Part shown: positions 23,989 to 36,813 of the stretch, piece by piece | How positions within the stretch are numbered: position 1 is the stretch's first letter | Layout: each line of letters opens with the position of its first letter | From: Alopecurus myosuroides | Lineage: Eukaryota > Streptophyta > Magnoliopsida > Poales > Poaceae | Direction of reading: 5' to 3' | Assembly (NCBI GenBank): GCA_028641055.1 | Contig: CM054062.1 | Span: 173,867,642 to 173,931,641 of the forward strand | DNA length: 64,000 bases | Translations under genes and position numbers: made by a program | Notes under the pieces: model-generated | Seen by the model: the letters and a program-made list of their open reading frames with translations, nothing else | Told to the model about the DNA's origin: nothing | The model's database searches: none

Positions 23989-24003
23989 GCATCCCCAAGC
24001 TTA
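23989..24003 (-). promoter_or_regulatory. T6 polypurine tract
   Basis: The minus strand reads TAAGCTTGGGGATGC directly before the 3' LTR start TGATACG, the usual PPT form of grass Athila-like elements. Confidence 0.85.
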
Positions 24004-26768
24004 GTTCCTACTCGTCCTCGAGTAGGTAAACGATAGAAAAACATAATTTCTGAGGTCACATGCTACCAACATAAACTTAATCATCAATAATGTAAAAGAT
24101 AAGTAAGATGAGATCATAGAACTTTAACACAAGCATGATTAGTAGAACTTTAATAATAAAGCATAGCAATCACCTTGCATCATGAGAAGTAACTCAAATA
24201 AAAAGATCATGAATAACAATGCAACGAAAGAGATACGTTTGTTTCAAGTATAGAGAAACATGTCAAAGTGATATTTCGCTAGTCCTTAAGAGTGGGGCAA
24301 AAGATAAATGCCAGGACACCTTCAATATTCATGAGGAAGACTAGAACAAATAATTAGAGAACAAGCAATAACACATCATGAATTAATTAATAATGTTTCT
24401 AGGACAAATGCACATAAAACTCAGAATGGCAACTATGCTTTCTCAACCGTGCATAAAGTTAGAAGATGGAGACCCAACATAAAAGTAAAAGAAAGGGCAT
24501 TCGTAGAGGGAAGCATGGATCACTCATGTGCTAGAGCTTTTATTTTATTAAACGGAGGTATAAAAAACTTGACACCCCTCCCAACCATCTTTCACAAACC
24601 ATGGCTGACCGAATCCTCGGGTGCCTGCCAACAATCACATACCGTGGAGGAGTGTCTATATTTTAAGAGAGGTGTATTCTTATGTCAACGAATGGTAAAA
24701 AGAAAATACAGTACGTCACAAGACAACTATACTTCACAAGGCGGCTCCCATATAAGGACACATCTCGGTAGAAGGTCATCCCTCTTTCTTTTTTTTACAC
24801 AATCATGCTTTGACTGATAAATCAGGGAAAAATAGTGGAGACAATTTGTGTTATTAATTTGGGGCTGGGCACCCTGCTGCCAGCTCTTCTATCATTGGAT
24901 AAGCGGATGAAGCCACTAGTCCAGGGTGTGAAAGTCCAATCAACAAGTGAGATAACGATTCTCTATTTACGTCCTCATGAGCTAAAACAGGAGCACAAAA
25001 CAGGAGCACAAAACAGGAGTAATTTTGAAAGTTTTAAAGGTAACACATGAGCAATTTACTTTGGAGTGCCAGTTAAATACCACATGTAGGTAGGTATGGT
25101 GGACACAATGGGAAAACTTTGGTTTTTGGGAGCTGGATGCACGAGTAGAGCTCATACTCAGTACAGGTGGAGGCTAGCAAAAGACTGGGAGCGACAAATC
25201 AAGAGAGCATAAGAGCCATAATCATGCATAACGACATAAACATCATTAATCAAAGCATAAGTGGTACCAAAAGTTCAAAAGCTAAATAATCATGGAGGCT
25301 ATTCGTGACTGGTTCATAGTCATAAACATTGTGAGCATGCGCCAAGTCAACCAAATAAAACATTCAAAGGAGAACACCACAAATTTATGCTTCAATATGA
25401 CAAGAATAACTCATGATTCTTTCAATGGCACATTAAACACTCTCACCTATTTGAGGCTAATCATGCTACTAAATAATCACAAGGCTTTAAAAACTAAAAT
25501 ACCATCTATCATGATACGAAAAAGTCTAGCCATGGTCTATACAAGCTTCTACTTGCACCGTCAAAAATTCTACCTCAAGCAGCAGTTTCTTTTCCCAACA
25601 AGCACCATACAAAACATGCTTTAACAAAAACTCTCTAAATGCTACAGAAAGCAAACATGAGAGGGATCACATAACACTACTAAAACTAACAGCTCTGAAT
25701 AAGAGATGCAATGAAAACGAGAGCTAAACATGAATTTTTGCAGCAACTAGAAGAAAAACTAAGAATACTAGCATAACAAGTATTCAAACGAAAAAGCGGA
25801 GCATGTCTCTCTCCCAAAAAAAGAATGCTAGGATCCAACTATATTATTTAAGCAAGAAAAACAAAATAAAACAAAGGAAAACAAAAGAAAAACAAACAGA
25901 CGCTCCAAGTATACAACCCCTTGACTCAAAGAAAAGAGAGAAGTGACCTGATAGATAGTTGACGAAGAAGGGGAGCCTTGGGCATCCCCAATCTTAGATG
26001 CTTGAGTATTCTAAAATTATGCCTGGATGAAACACGGGGGCATCCCCAAGCTTTTACGCTACACTCTTCTTGATCATATATATCACCTCTTCTCTTGACC
26101 CTTGAAAACTTCCTTCACACCACATTCAAAGAGTAATTCGCATTAGAGGGTTAGTGCAACCATAAAAAATCCCTGGGTTCTGTAATGGCACAAGTGCTAT
26201 TGATAATACTAAACATTATCTACATCCACTGATGTTTCGTGAAGCTAAGAAATCCACTTGACATCGCAAAAGAGCAAATGCAAGAAAAATGGCAGAATCT
26301 GTCAAAACCAAAAAAGTTTGTAAAGACGAATTTTTCGAGGCACTTACGTTGCTCAGATCGAAAAACTTAAATAACTAAAAAGTTGCGGAATTAGCCGAGG
26401 AACAAGGACAAGAAATTTCAGGTCATTCTTATTTTTCTAAGATCTATACGATTTTTTACGGTGGACAACAGAAATTTGTTTCCTGCGCAGAAATCCGAAA
26501 ACCAACTCCAACTCTCATCAGAAACCTTACTTGGCACTACTAAAACATGAAAAGAAAGATACAAAGGAGTTTCTACAGAAGTATAAAACCCCTTGACTCA
26601 AATAAAATAGAGAAAAACAAAGAAAAAATAAAACCATGGGTTATCTCCCAAGAAGTGCTTTTCTTTAATGCCTTTTAGCTAGGCCCAGAAAAGTGGAATA
26701 AAGTATTTTCAAGTGAAGAAGCATCCAAATTGTAACTTGTTCGAATAAAGGAATCAAAGGCAAATTAA
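24004..26768 (-). mobile_element. T6 long non-coding 3' region
   Basis: This 2.8-kb AT-rich stretch lies where RT, RNase H and integrase would be in an autonomous element. Short frames on both strands lack family motifs and are not supported. The part at about 24440-25170 is homologous, in inverted orientation within the window, to about 34430-35060 of T7. The two elements therefore share this 3' region. Confidence 0.75.
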
Positions 26769-27455
26769 TTATCTTTCTAGGAAAGTGTTCCATACATTTT
26801 TGAGTGGGAACTGAAATTTAATATTCCCTTCTTTCATATCAATAATAGAACCAAGAGTTCTATGAAAAGGTCTTCCCAAAACAATTGGACAAAAAGCATT
26901 GCATTCAATATTCAAGACAACAAAATAAATGGGGACAAGAGTATTATTAACCATGATAAGAACATCATCAACTCTCCCCAAAGGTTTCTTTCTAACATTA
27001 TCAATAAGACGAATATCCAAATAACAAGGTTCCAATGGTGGTAAATCAAGAATATCATAGAGTTTCTTGGGCATAACAGAGATACTAGCACCAAGATCAC
27101 ATAGAGCATTGCAATCAAAATCATTCACTTTCATTTTAATAATAGTCTCCCAACCATACTCTAGCTTCCTAGGGATAGAGGCTTCACATCTTAATTCATC
27201 CTCTCTAATTTGCATGAGAGCATTTGTGATATGTTTTATGAAAGCCATATTCATAGCACTAGCATTAGGACAACTAGCAAGATTTTGTACGACCTTAATC
27301 ACTTCAGTTATGTTGCAATCATAAAAGTCAAGATCATTTTTATCAAATACAGTGGGACCATTGTCCCCCATGTTTCTAAAAAATTTAGCACTTTTATCAG
27401 GAGCATTTTTAGTAGTTTCAGACAGTTTTGCATTTTTACTAGCAGAAGTTGGAGT
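26769..27455 (-). pseudogene. T6 gag-protease frame, C-terminal part with protease
   Basis: Reading leftward it contains TPTSASKNAKLSETT, MGDNGPTVF, a helical region and then the protease-like motif CDLGASISVMP and IVLGRPFHRTLG; the frame stops at 26769 after WNTFLER. It directly continues the frame that reaches 46791 on the other side of T7. CDLGAS replaces the canonical DTGAS, as is common for the Athila group. There is no RT downstream, so this is the natural end of the element's coding capacity. Interrupted by T7, it is inactive here. Confidence 0.85.
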
Positions 27456-27460
27456 GTTTC
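27456..27460. repeat. T7 target-site duplication, left copy (GTTTC)
   Basis: GTTTC precedes the LTR start TGATACGTCG and is repeated at 46786-46790 after the other LTR end GGGTCATCA. Confidence 0.95.
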
Positions 27461-28854
27461 TGATACGTCGAAAATGTATCTCCTTTTCCGAACACTTTTC
27501 TTATTGTTTTCCTCTAAACTTGTGTGTTTTGAATACAACTAACATAGATTAACGCTGTTTTCAGCAGAATTACTTTGGTGTCTTGTTTTTGTGTAGAAAA
27601 ATCAACTTTCGGGAAAATGCCGAAAAGAGCCCATTGATGCTTTCACCCCGGAAGAACCCGGGAGCCAGAAGGGGGCTAGGAGAGGAGCCACAGGGTAGCC
27701 ACACCCCCCGGCGCGGGTCCCCCTAGGCTGCGCCACCTAGGGGTGTGGGCCCCCAGAGCCCCCCTCAGACTCCCCTTTCGTCTACAAGTAGCCTCCAACC
27801 CTAAAACCCGAGGTGGTTCGTCATATTCCACAGAAACATAACAGAGAGTTGCCGCCATCCCGAACTTCAATTCAGGGATCAGAAGTTCCTGTTCTGGCAC
27901 CCTACCAGGACGGGAAGTGGAGGAGATCATCTCCATCGTCATCACCAACGCCTCTCCATCGACCATCCATGTTTCCCCCATCCATGTGTGAGTAATTCTC
28001 CGCTGTAGGCTGAAGGGGATGGTAGGGATTGGATGAGATCGTTCAGGTAATAATGTCGTGATTGTTAGGGCATAGTGCCTAGTGTCCTCTATTAGTGCTA
28101 TTGACATTGTTGCAACTTGTTATGCTTAATGCTTGCCACTTTGGGCCTGAGTGCCATGATCTCAGATCTGAACATGTTATTGAATCACGATAATAGTTCT
28201 TGTTTCTTGATCATACCTGCAAGTTGTTTACACATATCGTTGTCCGGAACCCGAGGCCCCGAAGTGATAGAAATTGGGACAACTGGAGGGGATGGCTGCG
28301 ATATGAGGATCACATGTGTGCACGGAGTATTAATGCTTTGCTCCGGTGCTTTATTAAAAGGAGCACCTTAATTACCAGTAGTTCCCTTGAGGCCCCGCTG
28401 AAAATGGGCTGGTAGGGACAAAAGATGTTGTGCAAGTTCTCATTGCGAGCACGTACGACTATTTATGGAACACATGCCTATGGTTACTTAGTGCTTGGAT
28501 TCTTTATCTTATTTATCTGCAATGTCCGTGGCATGATCATTATTTGAACCTTCTCATTCATGCAATGCCCATTCATCCATCCCTGCGCCTACAGTAGTTA
28601 ATCCTGCTGTTTACTTCAAACACTGTTGCTGCTGTTTTCATTGCACTGCTGCTATTATTTCACTACTGCTACTACAATAAAACAGTTACTACTGATAAAC
28701 CATTGTGAACAAAAGTACTTTCAGGTGCAGGTGAATTTACAACTCACTTGTTAAGGCTCACAAATATTCTTTGCCTCCCCTTGTGTCGAATCAATAAATC
28801 TGGGTTTTACTTCCCTCGAAGACTGTTGCGATCCCCTATACTTTTGGGTCATCA
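27461..28854 (+). repeat. T7 5' LTR
   Basis: It starts TGATACGTCGAAAATG and ends CTTTTGGGTCATCA; 1,394 bp. Its partner is the split copy 35513-36813/46693-46785. Confidence 0.95.
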
Positions 28855-28865
28855 AGACTATTTTA

Positions 28866-28883
28866 TGGCGCCCTTGCTGGAGA
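28866..28883 (+). promoter_or_regulatory. T7 primer-binding site
   Basis: TGGCGCCCTTGCTGGAGA lies 11 bases after the LTR end, the spacing and form used by Athila-like elements (compare T6 at 48357-48374). Confidence 0.8.
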
Positions 28884-28941
28884 GCATAGCTTTATTTGCG
28901 AGCTCACCGGAGAGTATTATTATCTACTGCCATCATTCATC

Positions 28942-31614
28942 ATGGGTAAGACTTGTGATGGAAAGTTTTCTATATTACCATCCACTACAAGAAGAGGTAC
29001 AACTCTGAACACCTCTGTTGCTCTTGATTCGCCATCTGTTATGAGTAAGCTGCTTACACGACCACATGCTACACATGCTACTTCTGCTGAATCTGAAAAT
29101 ACTTCTGATACTTTTGATGATGCTTCTACTGTGCTTGATGAGAGTGGTTCTCTCGGTCCTTTCTTAGATGCTACTATTGCTAAAGCTAAAAATATTGCAA
29201 ACACTGAAACTCCTGATAAAAATCCTGTTACTCCTGTTGTTTCACCTAAGCTTATAGAGAATCCTAGTGATGATTTGGATGATGCCTATGTTGATCTTAA
29301 TTATGATCTTATTGATGAAATATATACTATGAGGGATGAGGATGTTGTTATGAGACTTATTGAAAGTCGTGTTGTTAGATATAAATTATTTCCTAATGCT
29401 AAGTTTGCCACTTCTCCCATTAATATTAGGGACAAGGATTATGGTTTCTCTCTTAATTTATCTTATATATCTATTGTTGAGAAAGAACCTTTTTTTGGTA
29501 TTGAAAATGAAAGTGCTATGAAACATATGAATGATCTCTCCTCTTTGAGTAGTTTGTTCTCTGATGATATTAAGAAACATAACTACTTTGTTACTAAAAT
29601 ATTCCCTTTCTCATTGAAAGATGAAGCTAAAACTTGGTTTAACAATTTGTCTCCTGGATCTATTGATAGTCCTATTGGTTTGGTTAATGCTTTCTTTTAG
29701 AAATATTTTCCTGCTAGTGCTCAACATGCTGCTTTACAAAATATATTTAATTTCAAGCAATTGGAAGGAGAGAAATTGCCTGTATCTTGGGCAAGGTTCT
29801 GTTCTTTAGTTAGAGCTACACCTGGGCATAAGCTAGAAGATAATAGACTTCTTGATATATTCTATAATGGACTAACTCTTGAATCTAGGACATACCTGGA
29901 TAGTTGTGCTCGTTGTGTTTTCAGGCAAAGAACTCCAGAAGAAGCTGAGGAATTAATGGCTAAAATAAGCCAAAATCATGATGATTGGACTGTGGTTGAG
30001 CCTGAGCCGACCCCTACTCCAGTACCTACACCAACACCAACACCCAAGAAGAGGGGAATGATTGAATTAAATGATGAAGTGATGAGAGAAGCCAAGAAAT
30101 CTCTTAAAGAGAGGGGTATTAAATCTGAAGATGTGAAGAATCTTTCACCTATAGAGGAATTATGTAAGCCAATCCCTCACTCACCCACTATTGAGGTACA
30201 CTCTCTCCAGTATTTTGATAGTAGAGATATTCCCTATAAAAAACCTCCTGATCAATGTTTAGATGAATTTGATAATTATGTTATCAAGCAAGATAATTTT
30301 AATAAGAGAGTGTAGAACCACCTTATGGAAAACTCTAGAGCTATTGATAATTTGCATGGTATTATAGAAAGAACCTCTAATGATGTTAAAATGCTTGTTA
30401 AACATTTGTAAATGTTTCAAACTCAAATAGATCAACTTGCTAAAGTGCAAAAAGATTTGCTAGTTAATGCTTCTAAAGAAAAACATGCTTATGAAATAAG
30501 AACTAGAAGTGGTATTTCTACACAAGATCCTTTATATCCTGAGGGACATCCTAAAAGAATTGAACAAGATTATCGACAAACTAATGATAATGTTATTCAT
30601 ACTAAGAAGAAAAACAAAAGGAAACATAAAACTGCTGTAGAATCCTCTGAACTTGCTAAAGATCCTAATAGTATATCTATCTCTGATGCTAAAACTGAAA
30701 GTGGAAATGAAAAGAATGATACTTCTGATAAAGAAGAACTTGTAGTTGAACCTAAAAATCAAACTAAAACTGCAAAGTATACTAAGGAAGATTTCATTGC
30801 TAATAAACATGGCAATGAGAGAGAACCTTGGGTACAAAAACCAATGCCTTTTCCTAATAAGAAACATAAATCTAAGGAAGAAGAACATTATAACAAGTTT
30901 TGTGAATGCATGAAACCTTTGTTCTTGCAAATTCCTTTAACTGATGATATTAAATTGCCTCCTTATGCAAAATATATGAAAGATATTGTCTCTAACAAAA
31001 GGAAGATTCCTAATGAGGAAATCTCCACTATGCTTGCTAATTACTATTTTAATGGCAAGGTTCCTGAGAAGCTTGGAGATCCTGGTATACCTACTATTCC
31101 CTGTTCTATTAAAAATAATTATGTTAGAACTGCTTTGTGTGATTTGGGAGCTGGAGTTAGTGTCACGCCTTTTACTCTCTATAAAAGACTCCTCCTAGAA
31201 AAATTGATACCAACTAATATATCTGTGCAAATGGATGATAAGTCTACTGCTATTCCTGTGGGTATATGTGAGAATGTTCTTGTTCAAGTTGCTAATAATT
31301 GTCTGATATTAACTGACTTTGTTGTGTTGGAAATGCCTAAAGATGATAATATGTCTATTATTCTTGGAAGGCCTTTTCTTAATACTGAAGGTGCTGTTAT
31401 TGATTGCAATCAAGGAAAAGTTACTTTTAATGTTAATGATAAAGAGCACACTGTTTATTTTCCCAAGAAGACTGGTAGAAAATATGGTCTAAATTCCATT
31501 GAAAATGTTGAGACCATCAAGATTGGAGAATTTTATTATCCTATTCCAAAGCCACCCAAAGAATATGAAATTATTATGATTGGGACTATGCCTATCAAGG
31601 TTGAGGTAACATGA
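28942..31614 (+). pseudogene. T7 gag-protease, one frame with three stops
   Basis: The frame starts at ATGGGTAAGACT (28942) and spans 891 codons. In-frame stops lie at 29698-29700 (TAG), 30313-30315 (TAG) and 30409-30411 (TAA). Residues 1-200 are acidic and low in complexity. The capsid-like region follows (FPFSLKDEAKTWFNNL, PGHKLEDNRLLDIFYNGL, RTPEEAEELM), then a PTPTPTP hinge, a lysine-rich region, and a protease domain with LCDLGAGVSVTP and ILGRPFLNTEGAVID. No CCHC zinc knuckle is seen. All three stops fall in gag and no frameshift is seen, so decay is light. Confidence 0.88.
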
Positions 31615-32573
31615 GTATTTAGTGAGAAACAACGTTTTGTTTCATATAAAATTATTTTGGTAGCAAGACTTGATCACGCTTGTTAACAAAATGATTTTAA
31701 ATGAAATGGACAATGTTTTCACTATGTTTTCACCTTCCCCATTATGTTTTCACCATGTTTACTTATGTTATTACATTGCTACTTTATTACAATCATGTTT
31801 TCCACCATCCTTATGCATGTTTTCCTGATGTTTTCACTCTGATTACTGAAGTTATGCATATTTTCACCACCCATACTTTTGTTTTCACCACTACCACCTT
31901 TATTTTCTTTGGTTATTATTTCATTGGAGTGTCATAGAACCTCTGTAGTTCTGGTTTTGGTTTTGTTTTACACGTTTTCATTCTCGTTTTCCCGGTTTTT
32001 ATTAATTATTAAAATTCTGGAAATACCTCAAAAATAAAGTTTGTCGAAAAATTCCAGAAAAATTATAATAAATTTTTACGTCAAAAATGAGGCAGAAAGC
32101 CACCTGGGATACCCCAGGGGGACCCACCAGGCAGGCACACCCCAGGGTGGCGCGGCCAGCCCCTAGTGGCGCCAGCACATGGTGTGGTGGCCCCTGGCCC
32201 TCCACTTACTCTCTCCACTGCCCAAGTCCTCTCTCTCACCTACCAAACTGAAAACATTTCCTGGATCCCATGTTCTTGGTGTTCTTCCTCCGTATTATTG
32301 ATCTCCTTCTTCAGCCCATCATTTGTGCTGATTTTTGGTGTGTTTGATCTCCGGTATGTGACTCCTCCGATGATCCAAGTAGAATTTTGTTTAGTGAAGT
32401 ATTTCTTGAGTATTTTGCCACAGTAGGTGACAACTTATGTGAATTTGCATGCTTGATTTGAGTAGAATAATATAGTTTTGATGTATGTTTAGCTCTCATA
32501 TAAGTCCTTATAGTAGTTTCCACCTTATAGTTGCTTGAAATTATTTTATGATGATTGTTGAATTTTTTTAGAG
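31615..32573 (+). other. T7 spacer between protease and downstream ORF
   Basis: This is 0.96 kb without a supported gene. About 31705-31930 is T-rich with many imperfect copies of ATGTTTTCAC. A 78-codon frame there is hydrophobic only because of this composition. Around 32070-32200 there is a GC-rich patch similar to T4 (ggtggcgcggcc). Confidence 0.65.
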
Positions 32574-33332
32574 ATGGATAGTTACAACTTTGGTGAGATA
32601 TTTAGGAGTGATGCTCCTAGAAGGACAAGGCCACCACGCTCGTCTACTTCAGCGAGGCCATCATTTAATGAAGATGTTATTGCGTCAACTATTGATGATG
32701 CGGAAGATGACGGTATCATTCACCCATCTAGCTTTCCTTGCCGTACATTTTTAAGAAGTGCAGGTCTTTTATATGATTTTCTTATGCTTATTGAGAGAGT
32801 TGGTCTCACCAACTTTATGGAGGATGAAAGCCCTCAGTATGCCATGCTCACAAAAGCTTTTGTTAAGAGCTTTACATTTCAGAACACTCAATATGGTCCA
32901 ACTGTTGCATTCAAGTTATATAGTAGTCCTATGTCTTTGTCCTTGGTGGAATTTTGTGCTATTATAGGTATCAACGCCACCGGGACCGCGAGCAGGATTC
33001 AAGATAGACCAGCAGACCTCCAAGGGATCTACCGAGAGATCACCAACGATGACGGTCACTCATCCCAGCGTGGGAAGATAAGGAACATTCAACTCCCTCC
33101 TCTTAGATACTTTACTTACTATATTGGTACTAGTATTCTTGCTAGGGAGAACACTAGCAATGTTTCTAGTTATCACCGTGATTTCATTGATGCTGCACTG
33201 AACCGTAGCACAAAGTATAACCTTGGTGCACTTGTTGCACGCCGCCTTGCTGCTATGAAATCCCATCAGTTTGTCGCTTCTAACTCTACTAATGAACGTT
33301 TAATATATAGATTTTTATATATGGATGGATAA
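32574..33332 (+). pseudogene. T7 downstream ORF, Athila-type extra protein of unknown function
   Basis: ATG at 32574 opens 252 codons to a TAA at 33330-33332. The same frame continues (VTLSQPVLFKIDRSPW, then acidic/polar EEDHN-like sequence) to about 33560, so the TAA probably shortened a protein of about 330 residues. The N-terminus is arginine/serine-rich (RRTRPPRSSTSARP). The body is a compact helical domain (GLLYDFLMLIERVGLTNF, YGPTVAFKLYSSPMSLSLVEF, IQLPPLRYFTYYIGTSILARE). There is no signal peptide or transmembrane segment, so it is not envelope-like despite its position. I relate it tentatively to the ATHILA ORF-1 type proteins. The function is unknown. Confidence 0.65.
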
Positions 33333-33563
33333 GAGCAGAAAGTTACTTTGTCGCAACCTGTTTTGTTTAAGATTGACAGGTCACCATGGTCGCTCTCCAA
33401 GGAGCAGGTAGATGAGCATCTGAGCACCATAGAATTTTACCGGCAACAGGAGAGGCGAGACGCGCCTCCCGAGGACCACAACACGCAGTACACTGGCGCA
33501 TCCTCGAGCACATATCAGGAGGAGGCTTCCTTGGTGATTTATCTCCACTTAGGCCAAAAGCCT

Positions 33564-33578
33564 AAGCTTGGGGGGAGG
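33564..33578 (+). promoter_or_regulatory. Second, internal polypurine-tract-like site in T7
   Basis: AAGCTTGGGGGGAGG is nearly the same as the terminal PPT (35498-35512) but lies 1.9 kb upstream, just after the downstream ORF. Confidence 0.55.
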
Positions 33579-33794
33579 TATACCGACATCACACTGATTT
33601 ATATATCATGTTTGGTCGGTTCTTTGTATATCCATGTTCATCATTTCTTTCACTTGTTTTTGTTTCCTTCTCTTCTTTTGTTTTTATTGTTTTTGTTTTC
33701 GCTTTCCAAAACACAAAAAGACCAAAAAGATTTATGTTGTTTCTCTCTATTTTTTTCTTTAGTTGGTATGCTTTATCTTTTAGTTGCAGTTTAG

Positions 33795-35497
33795 TTTTCG
33801 AAGAGCCAAAAATATTTTTCTTTGTTTGCTTGTTCTCTTTTATGTTAGTGTTTTAATTAAAAAACCCAAACATATTTGTTGTTCTTCTTTGGTTTTGTGA
33901 AGTTTGTTGCAGAGTTCAATAGTCGTCCGTGATTCCATTGGAGCTTGGTTTTCATTATATATTATTCAAGCCACAAGTGAAGAGCAATAATGACGATATA
34001 CAACAATTCAAGTTTTGGTGAGAGGCTGGTATGAATTCTATTTGCTGTCATTTTTGTACATATATCCATCTATGTGAGCATGCTTAGTTTGTTCGTATAA
34101 GATATGACTTAATGGTTGCTTAATAGTTCATGTTCTCTCATGTTTTGTTCCAATTTATTAATAGTAAATGACTTGTCATATAAATATTTGTTCGCATTGT
34201 TCTATTCATAGAAGGGTATGATATTGTAGTAGCCTCCTCTGACTGTTTCATTTGAATCGACTTGGCACATGCTCACGCATGCTAAGACTAAAAACAAAAA
34301 GTCAATAAGCCTCGATGATTTATTCTGCCTCAGAGTTCTAGTATCAATTTTATGCCTGAGTTAATTTTACTTTGTCGCAAACATGATTATGACAGTTGTT
34401 GCTCTCTTGATTGTCGCTCCCTGTCTATTTGGTAGCCTTCACATGTACTGAGTATGAGCTCTACTCGTGCATCCAACTCCCAAAAACCAAAGTTTGCCAA
34501 ATGTGTCCACCATACCTACCTATATATGGTATTTAACCGCCTCTCCAAGTAAATTGCTCATGTGCTACCTTTAAAACCTGCTAAAAATTATTCATGTTTT
34601 GTGCCCCTGTTTTAGCTCATGAGGACGTAAATAGAGAATCTTTATCTCACTTGTTGATTGGATTTCACGCCCTAGACTAGTGGCTTCATCCGCTTATCCA
34701 AATGATAGAAGAGCTGGCAGCAGGGTGCCCAGCCCCAAATTAATACACACAAATTCTCTTTATTCTTTTTGCCCCTGATTTATCAGTCAAAGCATAATTG
34801 TGTAAACAAAAGAGAAAGAGGGATGACCTTCTACCCAGATGCGTCCTTCACATGGGAGCCGCTCTTGTGAATCCAGTTGGCTTATGACGTACTGTATTAT
34901 CTGTTTACCATTCGTTGACATAAGAATACACCTCTCTCAAAATATTTTCAATACCTCTGTTTAATAAAATAAAAAGCTCTAGCACATGAGTGATCCATGC
35001 TTCCCTCTACGAAGGGCCTTTCTTTTACTTTTATGCTGAGTCTCTGCCATATTCTTTGAGCACTTTCTTGATAGCACAATGGTCATTCTTAGTGTGATGT
35101 GTTTGTCCCAAAGTACGGTTGATTGTGATATAACTTTGATACTTGTATCTTTGATATCTTTACTTCTAGTCTTTCCTTGAACTTCAGAGGTGCCCTGGCA
35201 TTTATGTTTTGACCCACACTTAAGGGAAAGCGAGATACCACTTTATTAGATCATTTTTATGATTATTACAATCTTGCAAATAGTTATGCTTCATGTTTTT
35301 TATTATTAATATGTTGTTATCTTCTCATGGTTTGCATAGCTATTAAGTGACAGTATCTTGCATGTATCTTATCATGAGCATAATTAAGTATTTGATCACA
35401 TAGTGAATATATTTACATCATATGAAAGAAATGTGTTCGTAAAAGTCTTTTATGGCACTCAGTTGTCACTGAATTGCTTGAGGACAAGCAATAAGCT
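33795..35497 (+). mobile_element. T7 non-coding 3' region
   Basis: This 1.7-kb stretch has no supported ORF. About 34430-35060 is the inverted counterpart of T6 24440-25170 (for example the conserved tagctcatgaggacgtaaat). Confidence 0.75.
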
Positions 35498-35512
35498 AAG
35501 CTTGGGGGGAGT
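35498..35512 (+). promoter_or_regulatory. T7 polypurine tract
   Basis: AAGCTTGGGGGGAGT directly precedes the 3' LTR start TGATTCGTCG. Confidence 0.9.
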
Positions 35513-36813
35513 TGATTCGTCGAAAACGTACCTCCTTTTCCGAACACTTTTCTTATTGTTTTCCTCTAAACTTGTGTGTTTTGAATACAACTAACATGGA
35601 CTAACGTTGTTTTCAGCAGAATTACTTTGGTGTCTTGTTTTTGTGCAGAAAAATCAACTTTCGGAAAAATACCCAGAAAAGAGCCCATTGATGTTTTCAC
35701 CCCGGAAGACCCCGGGAGCGAGAAGGGGGCCAGGAGAGGAGCCACAGGGTGGCCACACCCCCTGGCGCGGGTCCCCCTTAGGCCGCGCCACCTAGGGGTG
35801 TGGCCCCCAGAGCCCCCCTCAGACTCCCCTTTCGACTACAAGTAGCCTCCAACCCTAAAACCCGAGGGGTTTCATCATATTCCACATAAACACAACAGAG
35901 CGCCGCCGCCATCCCAAACCTCGATTCGGGGATCAGAAGTTCCTGTTCTGGCACCCTGCCGGGTCGGGAAGTGGAGGAGATCATCGCCATCATCATCACC
36001 AATGCCTCTCCATCGACCATCCATGTTTCCCCCATCCATGTGTGAGTAATTCCCCCTGTAGGCTGAAGGGGATGGTAGGGATTGGATGGGACCGTTCATG
36101 TAATAATGTCGTGATTGTTAGGGCATAGTGCCTAGTGTCCTCTATTAGTTCTATTGACATTGTTGCAACTTGTTATTCTTAATGCTTGCCACTTTGGGCC
36201 CGAGTGCCATGATCTTAGATCTGAACATGTTATTGAATCACGATGATAAATATTGTTTCTTGATCCTACCTGCAAGTTGTTTACACATATCGTTTTCCGG
36301 AACCCGAGGCCCCGAAGTGACAGAAATCGGGACAACTGGAGGAGATGGCTGCGATGTGAGGATCACATGTGTTCACGGAGTGTTAATGCTTTGCTCCGGT
36401 GCATTATTAAAAGGAGCACCTTAATTACCAGTAGTTCCCTTGAGGCCCCGCTGAAAACGGGCTGGTAGGACAAAAGATGTTGTGCAAGTTCTCATTGCGA
36501 GCACGTACGACTATTTATGGAACACATGCCTATGGTTACTTAGTACTTGGATGCTTTATCTTATTTATCTGCAATGCCCGTGACATGATCATTATTTGAA
36601 CTTTCTCATTCATTCAACGCCCATTCATCCATCCCTGCGCCTACAGTATTTAATCCTGCTATTTACTTCAAACACTACTGCTGTTGTTTTCATTCCTCTG
36701 CTGCTATTATTTCACTACTGCTGCTACTATAAAACTGTTACTACTGATAAACCACTGCGAACAAAAGTACTTTAATGTGCAGGTGAATTGACAACTCACT
36801 TGTTAAGGCTCAC
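35513..36813 (+). repeat. T7 3' LTR, first part
   Basis: This is homologous to 27461-28761 and is interrupted at 36813 by T8; the rest is at 46693-46785. Confidence 0.93.
36809..36813. repeat. T8 target-site duplication, left copy (CTCAC)
   Basis: CTCAC precedes the LTR start TGTCGAGAC and recurs at 46688-46692. The uninterrupted target aaggctcacaaatatt is seen in the other T7 LTR near 28754-28769. Confidence 0.97.

Noticed and set aside
31701..31937. Hydrophobic 78-codon ORF that might be an envelope transmembrane segment
   Set aside because: It is a product of T-rich imperfect ATGTTTTCAC repeats, lacks a proper domain, and is not linked to the downstream ORF.
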